A stretch of DNA of 64,000 nucleotides, taken from the NCBI RefSeq assembly GCF_002259405.1, contig NZ_NPFW01000007.1:310001-374000 (forward strand), given 5' to 3'. The notes below the pieces were generated by a model, which saw nothing but the letters and a program-made list of their open reading frames with translations, was not told where the DNA came from and did no database searches. The position numbers were made by a program, and so were the translations under genes. How positions within the stretch are numbered: position 1 is the first letter of the stretch; every line of letters starts with the position of its first letter. Shown here piece by piece: positions 34,326 through 43,687 of the stretch. The DNA comes from Rhodococcus sp. 14-2483-1-2 (GTDB lineage: Bacteria; Actinomycetota; Actinomycetes; Mycobacteriales; Mycobacteriaceae).

Positions 34326-35531
34326 ATGCTTCGCTCCAACATCGCTTTTCGACGCCTCTTCACCGCGCAGGTCGTCGCGTTGCTGGGCACTGGACTGCTC
34401 ACGGTCGCGTTGGGGCTGCTCGCCTACGACATCGCAGGCAGTGCCGCAGGCGCTGTGCTCGGCACCGCTCTGGCGATCAAGATGATCGCGTATGTGTTTG
34501 TCGCTCCGATTGTTTCGTCACTGACCAGCATGCTTCCCCGCAGGTTCGTGCTCGTCACCGCCGACGTCGTCAGAGCACTCACCGCGCTGGCGTTGCCCTT
34601 CGTCGATCAGGTGTGGCAGGTCTACGTGCTGATCTTCGTGCTGCAGGCCGCGTCGGCCACCTTCACTCCCACCTTTCAGGCGGTCATTCCGTCCGTGGTG
34701 CACGACGCGCAGCAGTACACCCGCGCGTTGACACTCTCGCGAGTCGCCTACGACCTCGAATCTCTGGTCAGCCCACTCATCGCCGCAGCCCTGTTGACCG
34801 TCATCGGCTTCCACACGCTGTTCGTCGGCACAGCTCTGGGGTTCGTCGCCTCCGCGGCACTGGTGCTCGGCACCGCATTACCGAGACACCTCGCAACCAA
34901 GACCCGAAGACCGACCTCGGGCATCGCGACGTTCGTCAGAAATCCCGAACTACAGGGACTGCTCGCGTTGAACACGGTGGTCGCTGCAGCGACGGCTCTC
35001 GTGGTGGTCAACTCCGTGGTCTATGTCCGCGATCTGTTCGGCGGATCGAGCAGCCAGCTGGCCATCGCTCTCGGCGTCTACGGTGCCGGTTCGATGGTGG
35101 CGGCACTGTTCATCCCGCGAGCCCTCGGATCCATCAGCGACCACACGCTCATGCTCACCGGAGCCGCAGTAGCCGTGACCGGAACTGCCGCAGCAACACT
35201 GGTGGCCACCCTGCACGGAGGGTCGGCCGCCTGGGTTGCACTGGCCACGACATGGGCGCTGCTGGGCGTCGGGACGTCGATGATCAACACGCCGTCGGCG
35301 AGGATTCTGCGTCGTGAATCCGACGAGAGCACTCGGACGTCCATCTTCACAGCGCAGTTCTCGCTGTCGCACGCGGCGTTTCTGCTCACCTATCCGATTG
35401 CGGGGTGGGTCGGTGCCCGGTTCGGGCTGTTCACCGCGGCGATGGCGCTCACGGGCTTGGCTACACTTGCGGCACTGTCCGCAGCACGCCTGTGGAGTCG
35501 CTCCCGAATGTCGGTGGTCGTCTCCGCGTAG
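34326..35531 (+). CDS. MFS transporter, drug/metabolite efflux type
   Basis: A 401-residue protein with 12 membrane helices, starting MLRSNIAFRRLFTAQVVALLG. It has no long central loop. The layout is that of small efflux MFS proteins such as NreB- or Bmr-like carriers. It is followed after 14 nt by an ArsR-type regulator, which suggests inducible export of a toxic compound or metal. Confidence 0.8.
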   Translation: MLRSNIAFRRLFTAQVVALLGTGLLTVALGLLAYDIAGSAAGAVLGTALAIKMIAYVFVAPIVSSLTSMLPRRFVLVTADVVRALTALALPFVDQVWQVYVLIFVLQAASATFTPTFQAVIPSVVHDAQQYTRALTLSRVAYDLESLVSPLIAAALLTVIGFHTLFVGTALGFVASAALVLGTALPRHLATKTRRPTSGIATFVRNPELQGLLALNTVVAAATALVVVNSVVYVRDLFGGSSSQLAIALGVYGAGSMVAALFIPRALGSISDHTLMLTGAAVAVTGTAAATLVATLHGGSAAWVALATTWALLGVGTSMINTPSARILRRESDESTRTSIFTAQFSLSHAAFLLTYPIAGWVGARFGLFTAAMALTGLATLAALSAARLWSRSRMSVVVSA

Positions 35532-35545
35532 GGAGACGACGTTCG

Positions 35546-35902
35546 ATGCCACCGAAGAAGGAACCGCGCATCAGTCTCGACCATGCCGTCGAACCGGACT
35601 CCGCCCGCCTGGCCACCGCAAGCGACACCTTTCGGATGCTTTCGGACCCCACCCGACTGCACATCCTCTGGCTACTCGACCGAGGCCCCGCCGACGTCAG
35701 CGCATTGACCACGGCCACCGGAACCTCCCGCACCGCCGTCAGCCAGCATCTGGCCAAGCTCCGATTCACCGGACTCGTCGAGACCCGACGCGACGGTCGC
35801 AACGTCATCTACCGCCTGGCCGACGGTCACCTCGCCCGTCTCGTGCGTGAGGGCCTCAACTTCGCCGACCACAAGGTCACCGGCGAGCCCCCGCACGAAT
35901 AG
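35546..35902 (+). CDS. ArsR-family winged-helix regulator
   Basis: A 118-residue protein with FRMLSDPTRLHILWLLD, the recognition helix of TSRTAVSQHLAKLRFTGLVETRRDG, and the RNVIYRLAD wing. The Cys pair of arsenic sensors (ELCVCD) is absent, so metal sensing would need other ligands; the C-terminal His residues (GHL, DHK, PHE) are candidates as in nickel or cobalt sensors. It is co-transcribed with the upstream MFS gene. Confidence 0.85.
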   Translation: MPPKKEPRISLDHAVEPDSARLATASDTFRMLSDPTRLHILWLLDRGPADVSALTTATGTSRTAVSQHLAKLRFTGLVETRRDGRNVIYRLADGHLARLVREGLNFADHKVTGEPPHE

Positions 35903-35929
35903 CCCTGCACCACAACAAGAAAGCACCCG

Positions 35930-36472
35930 ATGAAACGCCTGGCCGTTATCGCAGCCGCCATTCTCACCGCGACGGCGCTGTCGGTCGCCCCGGCAGCTGC
36001 TCATGCGTCTCTGCAGTCCAGCAATCCTGCCGAGAACTCCGTGCTCGACGCCGCGCCGGACGAGGTGACCCTGACGTTCAATCAGTCCGTGCAGTCGAAC
36101 TTCGCCACCGTCACCGTCATCGCACCCGATGGGATCGATTGGGCAGCATCGGATCCCGTCGTCGACGGCAGCACGGTGACCGTAGATCTGGACGGGCTCG
36201 GTGCTGCGGGTGAGTACAACATCGGCTACCGAGTGGTCTCCGCCGACGGGCATCCGATCACCGGCAGCGTCCCGTTCCAACTCACCCAAGCCTCTCCGAC
36301 GTCGGCGGCAACCGCAGCAGCAGCGGCCCCAGCCCCTACCGAAACAACACCGACCGCCGCCGCCCAAGACACCGAAGACAGCAGCGGCTTTCCGATCTGG
36401 ATCATCGCGGTGGTCGTCGTCGCGGTGGGTGCGGCCGGTGTTCTGTTCGCGCTTCGTAAACGCAGCAACTGA
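35930..36472 (+). CDS. CopC-domain copper resistance protein
   Basis: A 180-residue exported protein. The signal peptide ends at AAAHASL, giving a mature N-terminal His-Ala-Ser typical of CopC Cu(II) sites. The CopC fold follows (SSNPAENSVLDAAPDEVTLTFN, and YRVVSADGHPITGSVPF with a second His). An Ala/Pro/Thr linker and a C-terminal membrane helix (WIIAVVVVAVGAAGVLF) anchor it to the cell surface. It has no CopD partner nearby. It starts 27 nt after arsR and may be in the same transcript. Confidence 0.88.
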   Translation: MKRLAVIAAAILTATALSVAPAAAHASLQSSNPAENSVLDAAPDEVTLTFNQSVQSNFATVTVIAPDGIDWAASDPVVDGSTVTVDLDGLGAAGEYNIGYRVVSADGHPITGSVPFQLTQASPTSAATAAAAAPAPTETTPTAAAQDTEDSSGFPIWIIAVVVVAVGAAGVLFALRKRSN

Positions 36473-36507
36473 CAGCCTCGACCAGTGCGGACGTGAGAAC
36501 ATGCAGC

Positions 36508-37239
36508 ATGAGTGACGGTGGCCCACGCCCGAAGTCCGATGGCCGTAAGCGGCGTTGGGAACAGCACAACACCGATCGTCGACGCCATATCATCGACGCC
36601 GCCATGACGGTGCTGGCGCGCGACATCGCACCCGGTGAGCGGCTCACCACCGCTCAGATTTCCGCCGAGGCCGGGGTGCATCGCACCGGTCTGTACCGGC
36701 ATTTCCGTGATCGCACCGACTTGGATACGGCCATTCAGCGGGCCATCTGCTCGGAGTTGACGGCCACGTTGGTCACGTCGTTCGCGTTGACCGGAACACC
36801 TCGCGATGTGGTCCATCGCGTGGTGAGCACCTACGTGCGGTGGGTTGCCGAGCATCCCGCGTGGACGCGTTTCGTCGAGCAGGACGTCAGTGCAGAGGCA
36901 CCGACGCCCCTCGAGGAGACCAACGCAATGCTGGCCGAGCAGTTGGAAGTGAGCGTCGCCGCGTTCCTGGCACTCGTGCACGCAGACCTGACCGCCGACG
37001 ACTGGTCGCTGGTGCGGCCGTGGGTGGCAGGCCTGGTCTCCGGCTGCATGGGTGCGGTGCGCAGTTGGAGCGGGCAGACCGAATCACGGACCGGCCTCGA
37101 TCATTTCGCCACGTTCCTGGCCGACACCATCTGGCTGCAGGTCAAGGGACTCGGAGCGTCCCGCGGGATCGCAATCCCGCAAGTGCCCCTCGAAAGCGTC
37201 GTCGAGGAACCTCAGCCGAACGACGGCTCACTGCGGTAG
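36508..37239 (+). CDS. TetR-family transcriptional regulator
   Basis: A 243-residue repressor with the HTH TTAQISAEAGVHRTGLYRHFRDRTDLD. The ATG at 36508 fits (MSDGGPRPKSDGRKRR). It converges with the AurF-type oxygenase gene and overlaps its end by 28 nt, so a regulatory link is possible but unproven. Confidence 0.82.
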   Translation: MSDGGPRPKSDGRKRRWEQHNTDRRRHIIDAAMTVLARDIAPGERLTTAQISAEAGVHRTGLYRHFRDRTDLDTAIQRAICSELTATLVTSFALTGTPRDVVHRVVSTYVRWVAEHPAWTRFVEQDVSAEAPTPLEETNAMLAEQLEVSVAAFLALVHADLTADDWSLVRPWVAGLVSGCMGAVRSWSGQTESRTGLDHFATFLADTIWLQVKGLGASRGIAIPQVPLESVVEEPQPNDGSLR

Positions 37240-38180
37240 CGCGACGGACGTCCGTCGATACCGAGGGCGCGCCACACGCGTCGGGACACGCGGTTCATCA
37301 TTCCGAGTTCGTCGGCCAGCATGCGCACGTCACCGAATGTGTCGCGCAATGCCTTTCGTGACGGTTCACTGTTCCACCACACGGCATCGACGACGTCGTC
37401 GGGGATGGCGAGGTCGCGACGCATCTGCTTGCTGGGCTTCATGATCATGTCGCACAGGATTCGCATGATGACGGGCATGAGCACCGAGATAGACGCCTTC
37501 TGAACGCGTCCGAGCCGCGGTGCCTTGTGCTTGAGGTACTGGTGTGCGAAGCCGATGTGCCGCGCCTCTTCGGCGATGTGGATCTGCATCACGCGCATCA
37601 CCAGGGGGTGCCCCACCGCACCGCTGCGCAGGATTCCCTTCTGCATGTGGTCGATCGGCTCCTCTCCTGCGAGGACGCCGACGAAGAATCCGAACGGTGC
37701 CGATCGGCTCGCGAACAGGGCGAGCACCGGCACGATCTTGCGGAACCACGCGGGCCCGCCCGGTACGTCGATGCCGATGCGGTTCACCAGTTCCTGGAAC
37801 ATCTGGGTGTGGTGGCACTCTTCGGTCGCCTCGTGCGTCGAGTACCGGAATTCGGGTGAATCGTTCGGCAGCGTGAGGGCGTAGTGCATGAGTCCGCTGA
37901 TGAGGATCTGCTCGAACTGCAGGCCGACCTTGACCATGCTGGCCTGGCGGTACATGCCGATGTGGATCTGCTCGTCCAGGGGACGCGACTTGTACCAGTC
38001 GGTGTGGCCGAGCGGATCCTCGTCGGGAAGAACCCAGCGTGGATCGTTGGGGACGATCGCGTACTCGGGCTCATCCCACGGGATGTCGAGGAAGGCGTCG
38101 AAGTGCTGATGCACCGATGCCGTCGACAGTGCATGCAGGTTGTCTCGGTAGAGCGTTCGTGCGTCGTCGACTGCAGTCAT
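37212..38180 (-). CDS. AurF-like diiron oxygenase
   Basis: A 322-residue, all-helical protein with paired diiron ligand motifs: EATEECHHTQMFQE and, about 80 residues later, HIAEEARHIGFAH. This is the p-aminobenzoate N-oxygenase (AurF)/DUF-type diiron family, which oxidises amines or other small substrates with O2. ATG 38180 (MTAVDDARTLYRD) is the family-like start. Its electron donor is not encoded nearby. Confidence 0.82.
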   Translation of the reverse strand: MTAVDDARTLYRDNLHALSTASVHQHFDAFLDIPWDEPEYAIVPNDPRWVLPDEDPLGHTDWYKSRPLDEQIHIGMYRQASMVKVGLQFEQILISGLMHYALTLPNDSPEFRYSTHEATEECHHTQMFQELVNRIGIDVPGGPAWFRKIVPVLALFASRSAPFGFFVGVLAGEEPIDHMQKGILRSGAVGHPLVMRVMQIHIAEEARHIGFAHQYLKHKAPRLGRVQKASISVLMPVIMRILCDMIMKPSKQMRRDLAIPDDVVDAVWWNSEPSRKALRDTFGDVRMLADELGMMNRVSRRVWRALGIDGRPSRYRSEPSFG

Positions 38181-38297
38181 GGTGGTCCTTCCGCCTGCGT
38201 CCGAACAATGTGTACGCAACACAGCGTCACACATAAAATGCGTTAGTGCAACGGACCGTCGCAGATAAAAGCGAAATTCTCTTCGAAACGACAAAAC

Positions 38298-38326
38298 CGG
38301 CCGACCGCTGTGCGATCGACCGGCCT
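38298..38326. terminator. Imperfect GC-rich hairpin
   Basis: GGCCGACCG and CGACCGGCC can pair (7 of 9) just past the stop of the minus-strand membrane gene at 38339. It is followed in that orientation by AAAACGA-type sequence rather than a clean T-run. Confidence 0.35.
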
Positions 38327-38338
38327 CGGGGAGTCACG

Positions 38339-38665
38339 TCACCAGTACGGCAACACCATCACAACAAATCCGACGCCGACGACGATGCCGAGAATTCCGG
38401 TGCCGACGGCCAAGGCGGTGTCGGAGCGTTCGGCTCGCTCCCCGGCGAGATCGGGGCTGCGATCGGCCCAGAGCGCGGAAGCGACGGCGATCAATCCTGC
38501 CGCGATGCCGAGCCCGGCAGCCCAGAACGAGACGATCGACAGCGCGCCGAACATGACGGCGATCTCGGTCACCTGAGCGCGGGTACGGATGCGTCGGTTC
38601 CACCACTTCGGTGGCATGTCGTCGTCCGAATCACGTGTATCGAAGTGGGGAGAGGTGACGGTCAC
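38339..38665 (-). CDS. Small membrane protein, hypothetical
   Basis: A 108-residue protein with three hydrophobic segments, starting at GTG 38665 behind an AAGGAG ribosome site (VTVTSPHFDTRDSDDDMPPK). It begins with an acidic cytoplasmic part. No family is recognised. The upstream open frame to 38803 lacks coding character. Confidence 0.6.
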   Translation of the reverse strand: MTVTSPHFDTRDSDDDMPPKWWNRRIRTRAQVTEIAVMFGALSIVSFWAAGLGIAAGLIAVASALWADRSPDLAGERAERSDTALAVGTGILGIVVGVGFVVMVLPYW

Positions 38666-38853
38666 TGCGGACTCCTTTCGAGTGAGAATGTGCCTCCATT
38701 TTGGCACTCGACGGTTGAGAGTGCCAATCCCCTGGACGGCACCGATCGGGCGCGAGAACGCCCGGTTTTGCACACGCGCACACACCGTTGGGCTGGACCC
38801 CACCTCGACTAGACTTCCTGTGCAGGAGAGGGAAGAAAGCGGGTCGTTGCGTC

Positions 38854-39702
38854 GTGGAGGATCACTGGTACCGGCTCATGTTCGCCTCCAGCCCCGTGGC
38901 GCAAGCTCTCTCCGATGCCGATGGGCTCTTCGTCGACGTCAATGCCGCCTACTGCGAACTCGTCGGCTTGACCTCCTCTGAACTGATCGGTCGATCCGCG
39001 ACGGTGCACACTCACCCGGACGACCTTCCGCTCCACGGCAGCGTCGAGGATCTGATGGCCGCCGGGACGGCCGCGGAAGAATCCGTGAAGGTCGAGGTGC
39101 GGTTCGTTCGACCGAACGACGAGATTCGCTGGGTTCTTCTGACTCTGGTTCCTTTCACCGGTCCGTCCGATGCCGAGTGGACGCTCGCTGCCGCTCTCGA
39201 TATCACCGAACGAAAGGAAATAGAGGACGGCATCCTGCGTGCGTCCCGAACGGATCAACTGACCGGGGCACTCAACCGTCGCGGCTGGTCGGACTACGCG
39301 GTGTCCGTCGTCGACGACAGTTCGGTCGACACAGTCGTCGCGGTTCTCGATCTGGACCACTTCAAACAGTTCAACGACCACTTCGGCCATGCAGCCGGCG
39401 ACGCGTTGCTCCGCGACTTCGTGTCGAATGCCCGCAGCTGCATCGGCGTCGATGGGCTCCTGGCACGTTGGGGCGGTGAGGAATTCGTTATCACCCTGCG
39501 CAACTGCGATCGGCGCGGTGCTCTTCGATCACTCGAGGCTCTTGCAGCCGCCATGGCTTCTTCGGGGGTGACGTTCTCGGCCGGATACACACTCCAGCGT
39601 CCGAACGAAGGCCTTCGCAACACACTCGACAGAGCCGACGTTCTGATGTTTCAGGCCAAGCGCGCCGGCCGCAATCGAATGATCACCGACGCCCCTCACT
39701 GA
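38854..39702 (+). CDS. PAS-GGDEF diguanylate cyclase
   Basis: About 282 residues. One PAS domain (LMFASSPVAQALSDADGLFVDVN to the PAC segment ending DITERKE) is followed by a GGDEF domain with GGEEF (RWGGEEFVITL), which is active in many cyclases. It is probably a cytoplasmic cyclic di-GMP synthase. GTG 38854 is preferred since GAGAGGGAAG lies upstream; ATG 38788 would add 22 unlikely residues. Confidence 0.82.
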   Translation: MEDHWYRLMFASSPVAQALSDADGLFVDVNAAYCELVGLTSSELIGRSATVHTHPDDLPLHGSVEDLMAAGTAAEESVKVEVRFVRPNDEIRWVLLTLVPFTGPSDAEWTLAAALDITERKEIEDGILRASRTDQLTGALNRRGWSDYAVSVVDDSSVDTVVAVLDLDHFKQFNDHFGHAAGDALLRDFVSNARSCIGVDGLLARWGGEEFVITLRNCDRRGALRSLEALAAAMASSGVTFSAGYTLQRPNEGLRNTLDRADVLMFQAKRAGRNRMITDAPH

Positions 39703-39798
39703 GACAGCGCCCCATTTGCTGATACGGCAACAATACTTGCCATGAAGCTGCGCTGGCTGTCACCCTGATACCGGGACACCACCGGGAGAGGACGATCG

Positions 39799-40419
39799 AT
39801 GACTCACGCATTCGACAAGGACTACTGGGAGCACCATTGGGATGACAGAACATCCCATACCGTCGCCGCGAATCCGTACCTCGTGGAGGAAACAGCCGGA
39901 TCGACGCCCGGTACCGCGCTGGACGCAGGATGTGGCACCGGAGGGGAAGCGATCTGGCTCGCCGAGCAGGGCTGGCAAGTCACCGGTGCCGACATCTCCG
40001 CAGCCGCCCTCCAGTCCGCCGCGCAGCAAGCGCAGACAGCAGGGGTCGGCGTCACCTGGATCGAAGCCGACCTGACGACCTGGAACCCCACCGAGCGATG
40101 GGATCTGGTGATGACCCACTACGCGCATCCGTCGATTCCACAGTTGGAGTTCTATCGACACATCGCGCAGTGGGTCGCGCCGGGTGGTTCACTGCTCATC
40201 GTCGGACATCTGCACGATGGCGCACACCATCATTCACACGAGGGCGAACCGCCGCACGAGGCCACCGTCACCGCGAAAGACATCACCGCCCTGTTCGACG
40301 CCTCCTCATGGCACATCGACACCGCGATCGAGCGTTCCAGGACCGTCGGCGGTGTGGGTGTGCACTCGAAGACGTTGCGCGATGCGGTGGTTCGGGTCAG
40401 TTCGCGGACACAGCGATAG
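39799..40419 (+). CDS. Class I SAM-dependent methyltransferase
   Basis: A 206-residue protein. Motif I is ALDAGCGTGGEAIWLAEQG, motif II VTGADISAAAL, and post-I WDLVMTHYAHPS. It resembles the TehB/UbiE-like small-molecule methyltransferases. The start has a GAGAGGA ribosome site. Its end overlaps the convergent siderophore-binding gene by 23 nt. Confidence 0.85.
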   Translation: MTHAFDKDYWEHHWDDRTSHTVAANPYLVEETAGSTPGTALDAGCGTGGEAIWLAEQGWQVTGADISAAALQSAAQQAQTAGVGVTWIEADLTTWNPTERWDLVMTHYAHPSIPQLEFYRHIAQWVAPGGSLLIVGHLHDGAHHHSHEGEPPHEATVTAKDITALFDASSWHIDTAIERSRTVGGVGVHSKTLRDAVVRVSSRTQR

Positions 40420-41428
40420 CCTCGGCGAGTCCGTCGACGAGTGTCGGCAGGAAGTACGGTATCGACAGTGCCGTCGGGCCCACTGCAGCTCCGGCTTCCT
40501 GCCCGACGAATCCGGCGACGGCGCCTGCTGCAACGGCCGGAATCTGCCGTGAGACAGGCGAATCGAGGAACTGCTGCAGGGCGTCCTCGGTATCGACCTG
40601 CGTGAACACCACATCGGCGTCGATCTTGGAGATGTTCTCCGCCGAGACGGTCGTCGAGTAGGTGGCATCGTCGGTCGCGAGGTCGGTCACCGATGCCGGT
40701 GAGACGAAGCCGAGATTCTCGAGCAGCTCCACTCGCGGGTCCGACGGCAACAGTAGGTAGTACACGTCGGCAGCCTCGGACACGTATGCAATTGTGCGGC
40801 CGTTGAATTCGGGATTCCGAGCGCCTGCGTCCTGCACCTGGCGATCCAGGTCGGCCACGAGATCGCGTGCGCGCTCGGGGACCCCGAGAACATTACCGGT
40901 CGTGGTGATGACGTCGCGCCACGGCGTCGACCACAGTTCTTCGGGCGGGGCGATGACGGGAACTCCGGCAGCGGTCACCGCGTCGTATTCGGCCCGGGTC
41001 AGCCCGGAGTGCGGAGCCAACACGACGTCGGGGTCGGTGGCGAGAAGCTTCTCGACGGACAGTGCGTCCGTGACGTTGTCGAGCAGAACCGGGGCCGGAC
41101 CGCCGAGCGACTCGATCGCGTCGGACACCCACGGATAGATCAGATCATCACCTCCGCCGTACTCGGCCGACGGCATCGCCACCGGGACGACCCCGAGGGC
41201 GAGCACCGCGTCGGTGGTGCCGAATCCCCATGTCGCGACCCGTTCGGGTACCGCGTCCAGCGTGGTGTTGCCGTACATGTGGTGCACGGTCAGCGGAAAC
41301 GAGCCGGTGGACGGTGACTCGGTCGGGCTGTCGGTCGAATCGGACGAGCTGCAGCCGACCAGTGCGATGGATGCGGCTGCCACGGCGGTGAGCACTGCAG
41401 CGAAGCGGAACGTGAGGCGATGAGTCAT
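40397..41428 (-). CDS. Iron-siderophore ABC transporter substrate-binding lipoprotein
   Basis: A 343-residue lipoprotein: signal peptide with lipobox ALVGC and Cys26, a Ser/Thr/Asp-rich linker, then a class III (FecB/FepB) binding fold with VATWGFGTTDAVLALGVVPVAM and DPDVVLAPHSGLT. It would deliver a ferric siderophore to an ABC importer, which is not in the window. An IdeR-type iron box lies 30 nt upstream of the start, indicating repression by iron. Confidence 0.88.
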   Translation of the reverse strand: MTHRLTFRFAAVLTAVAAASIALVGCSSSDSTDSPTESPSTGSFPLTVHHMYGNTTLDAVPERVATWGFGTTDAVLALGVVPVAMPSAEYGGGDDLIYPWVSDAIESLGGPAPVLLDNVTDALSVEKLLATDPDVVLAPHSGLTRAEYDAVTAAGVPVIAPPEELWSTPWRDVITTTGNVLGVPERARDLVADLDRQVQDAGARNPEFNGRTIAYVSEAADVYYLLLPSDPRVELLENLGFVSPASVTDLATDDATYSTTVSAENISKIDADVVFTQVDTEDALQQFLDSPVSRQIPAVAAGAVAGFVGQEAGAAVGPTALSIPYFLPTLVDGLAEAIAVSAN

Positions 41429-41459
41429 GAAATTCCTGTAGCTCGGCGAATCGGAACCT

Positions 41460-41478
41460 ATAGGTTAGCCTTAGCTTC
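41460..41478 (-). promoter_or_regulatory. IdeR/DtxR-type iron box
   Basis: ATAGGTTAGCCTTAGCTTC closely matches the 19-bp DtxR/IdeR consensus TTAGGTTAGCCTAACCTAA. It sits in the divergent region upstream of the siderophore-binding gene. The divergent dioxygenase gene begins 129 nt away and could also be affected. Confidence 0.75.
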
Positions 41479-41606
41479 CTTTTGCCTGAACACCCCCTGC
41501 GTTCGGCTCACAGGAACCTTGCAGCGAGAGTTCAGCGTCCTCACCGGAACGTCCCAGAGTATTGGCACTACCGAAAGAACCGCTGCCATCTCAGAGGAGA
41601 CCGACG

Positions 41607-42611
41607 ATGCCCCGAATTCCAGAGCCCACCAACACTTCTGCCGGGCCCACCTACGAGGGACGACTCCTCGACCGCCCCGATGAGGAAGTGGTCGATCAGG
41701 GTGCCGGGTTCGACATCACCACCCTCGTCACTCGCCGACGTGTGCTCAGCCTCGTCGGTGCCGGGGCCGGTGCGTTCGCACTCGCCGCCTGCTCCAGTAC
41801 CTCCAGCGCCGGAAGCAGCACCACCACTGCAGCTTCCACGTCGGCGACCACCGCGAGCGCCACCAGTGAGATCCCCCAGGAGACCAACGGCCCCTACCCG
41901 GCCGACGGCACGAACGGCGTCAACGTGCTGGGAGAGTCCGGAATCGTGCGCCGAGACATCACGTCCAGCCTGGACGGCGGCACCACGGTCAGCGGGGTTG
42001 CCCTCTCGCTCACCTTCACCCTCACCGACCTCGCGAACAGCAACGGCCCCTACACCGGCGCGGCCGTATATCTGTGGCAGTGCAACGCCTCCGGCGAGTA
42101 TTCGATGTACTCCGAGGGCATCGAGGACGAAACGTACCTTCGCGGAATTCAGGTCGCCGATGCCAACGGCACGGTCACCTTCGACACGATCGTTCCCGGT
42201 TGCTACTCCGGACGCTGGACCCACATTCACTACGAGGTCTATCCCGACGCCGCATCGGCTACCAACGTCGAGAACGCGATCGCCACATCGCAGGTCGCAT
42301 TCCCGCAGGACATGCTCGAGACCATCTACCAGGAGAAGACGGACCTGTACCCGGATTCGGCGAAGAACCTGACCCAGATGGGCAGCCTCGACAACGACAA
42401 CGTCTTCGGCGACGGCTACGACCTGGAGATGGGAACCTTCACCGGCGATCCCACCTCCGGCTACGTCGGATCGCTCGCCGTGGCCATCGACGCCACCACC
42501 GAACCGACCATGAGCGCGCCGCCCTCGGGCGGAGCAGGCGGAGGCGGCGGCGGCCAGGCTCCGATGGGCGGCGGCACTCCCCCGGCCGGCGGATCCGCAC
42601 CCACCAACTGA
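41607..42611 (+). CDS. Tat-exported intradiol dioxygenase-like lipoprotein
   Basis: A 334-residue protein. A twin-arginine signal starts at TRRRVLSLVGAGAGAFALAAC (42-62), with Cys62 as a possible lipid anchor. The mature part has the intradiol dioxygenase beta-sandwich: QETNGPYPADG, YLWQCNASGEYSMYS, LRGIQVADANGTVTFDTIVPGCYSGRW and THIHYEV with two metal-type His. The C-terminal tail is rich in Gly/Pro. It is directly followed by tatA, tatC and tatB, so the exporter appears dedicated to this protein. Confidence 0.85.
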   Translation: MPRIPEPTNTSAGPTYEGRLLDRPDEEVVDQGAGFDITTLVTRRRVLSLVGAGAGAFALAACSSTSSAGSSTTTAASTSATTASATSEIPQETNGPYPADGTNGVNVLGESGIVRRDITSSLDGGTTVSGVALSLTFTLTDLANSNGPYTGAAVYLWQCNASGEYSMYSEGIEDETYLRGIQVADANGTVTFDTIVPGCYSGRWTHIHYEVYPDAASATNVENAIATSQVAFPQDMLETIYQEKTDLYPDSAKNLTQMGSLDNDNVFGDGYDLEMGTFTGDPTSGYVGSLAVAIDATTEPTMSAPPSGGAGGGGGGQAPMGGGTPPAGGSAPTN

Positions 42612-42644
42612 TCACCCTCACCCCACACCCCCGAAGGAAACACC

Positions 42645-42872
42645 ATGTTGCACAACCTCACCGGCTGGCACGCACTCATCGTTCTCGCCATCCTGCTGCT
42701 CGTCTTCGGCTCCACCAAGCTCCCCTCACTCGCCAAGGGCGTCGGCCAGTCATTGCGCATCCTGAAAGACGAAGTGCGCGAGGAGAAGAAGACCGCCACG
42801 CGTGACGACACGCCGGCACCGGTGTTCGCCGACGCTGCATCCACGCCGGTTCCGTACCGACACACGTCGTGA
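42645..42872 (+). CDS. tatA: Twin-arginine translocase subunit TatA
   Basis: A 75-residue protein with the TatA plan: a short N-terminal helix (WHALIVLAILLLVF), the hinge FGSTKLPSL, and an amphipathic helix (AKGVGQSLRILKDEVREEKK). Many copies would form the pore for folded Tat substrates. Its stop overlaps the GTG start of tatC (42869). Confidence 0.9.
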   Translation: MLHNLTGWHALIVLAILLLVFGSTKLPSLAKGVGQSLRILKDEVREEKKTATRDDTPAPVFADAASTPVPYRHTS

Positions 42873-43687
42873 GCACAGCCACCGCCGCGCAGGGCTCAGC
42901 CACACTGCCTGCCACCCCACGGGGCACCATGCCTCTTGCGGGGCATATGCGCGAGGCACGTCGCCGCGCGATACGCGCGGCGGTGTCGCTGCTCGTCGGC
43001 ATAGCAATCGGATTCGCGCTGTCCGATCAGATTCTCGACATCCTGCGCGCACCCGTCGAAGAACTCGCCCTCACCCGCCAGGCCAGCCTCAACTTCGAAA
43101 CCGTCACCGGCGCTTTCGATCTCGAACTGAAGATTGCGCTGTTCACCGGCGTCATCGTGTCGTCTCCCGTGTGGTTGCGTGAGCTGTTCGCCTACCTCAC
43201 CCCCGGCATGACGCGTCGGGAAAAGAAGTACGTCTACGGATTCTCCGCGGCCGCCGCTCCACTGTTCGTCGCCGGCTGCGTGTTCGGGTTCGCCATCTTC
43301 CCCCGCATGGTCAGCGTCCTCGCCGGTTTCTCCTCAGACCAGGACAGCACCATCCTCAACGCCTCCTACTACGTCGACTTCGTCATGAAGATCGTGTTGG
43401 CCACCGGCATCGCCTTTGTCCTCCCGGCCCTGCTGGTGATGCTCAACTGCCTCGGCATCCTCTCCGCGCGCAGGCTGCGCAGCAGCTGGCGTATCAGCGT
43501 CGTCGGCATCGCGCTGTTCAGTGCACTGGTCACGCCCGCCGCAGACGTCCTGTCGATGTTCCTGGTCGCGGTTCCCATGGCCACACTGTTCGGGGCAGCG
43601 ATCGCGATCACCGAAGTGCACGACAGACGAGCCGCTCGACGCGCCCTGACACCACCGAAACCGGAGCTCACATCATGTTCGGATTGA
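42869..43687 (+). CDS. tatC: Twin-arginine translocase subunit TatC
   Basis: A 272-residue protein with six membrane helices. It has the cytoplasmic N-terminal motif LAGHMREARRRAIRA, which binds the twin-arginine signal, and the first-loop block WLRELFAYLTPGMTRREKKY. The start is GTG 42869, coupled to tatA. A decayed duplicate of its middle section lies at 59590-59720, on the far side of the CRISPR island. Confidence 0.93.
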   Translation: MSTATAAQGSATLPATPRGTMPLAGHMREARRRAIRAAVSLLVGIAIGFALSDQILDILRAPVEELALTRQASLNFETVTGAFDLELKIALFTGVIVSSPVWLRELFAYLTPGMTRREKKYVYGFSAAAAPLFVAGCVFGFAIFPRMVSVLAGFSSDQDSTILNASYYVDFVMKIVLATGIAFVLPALLVMLNCLGILSARRLRSSWRISVVGIALFSALVTPAADVLSMFLVAVPMATLFGAAIAITEVHDRRAARRALTPPKPELTSCSD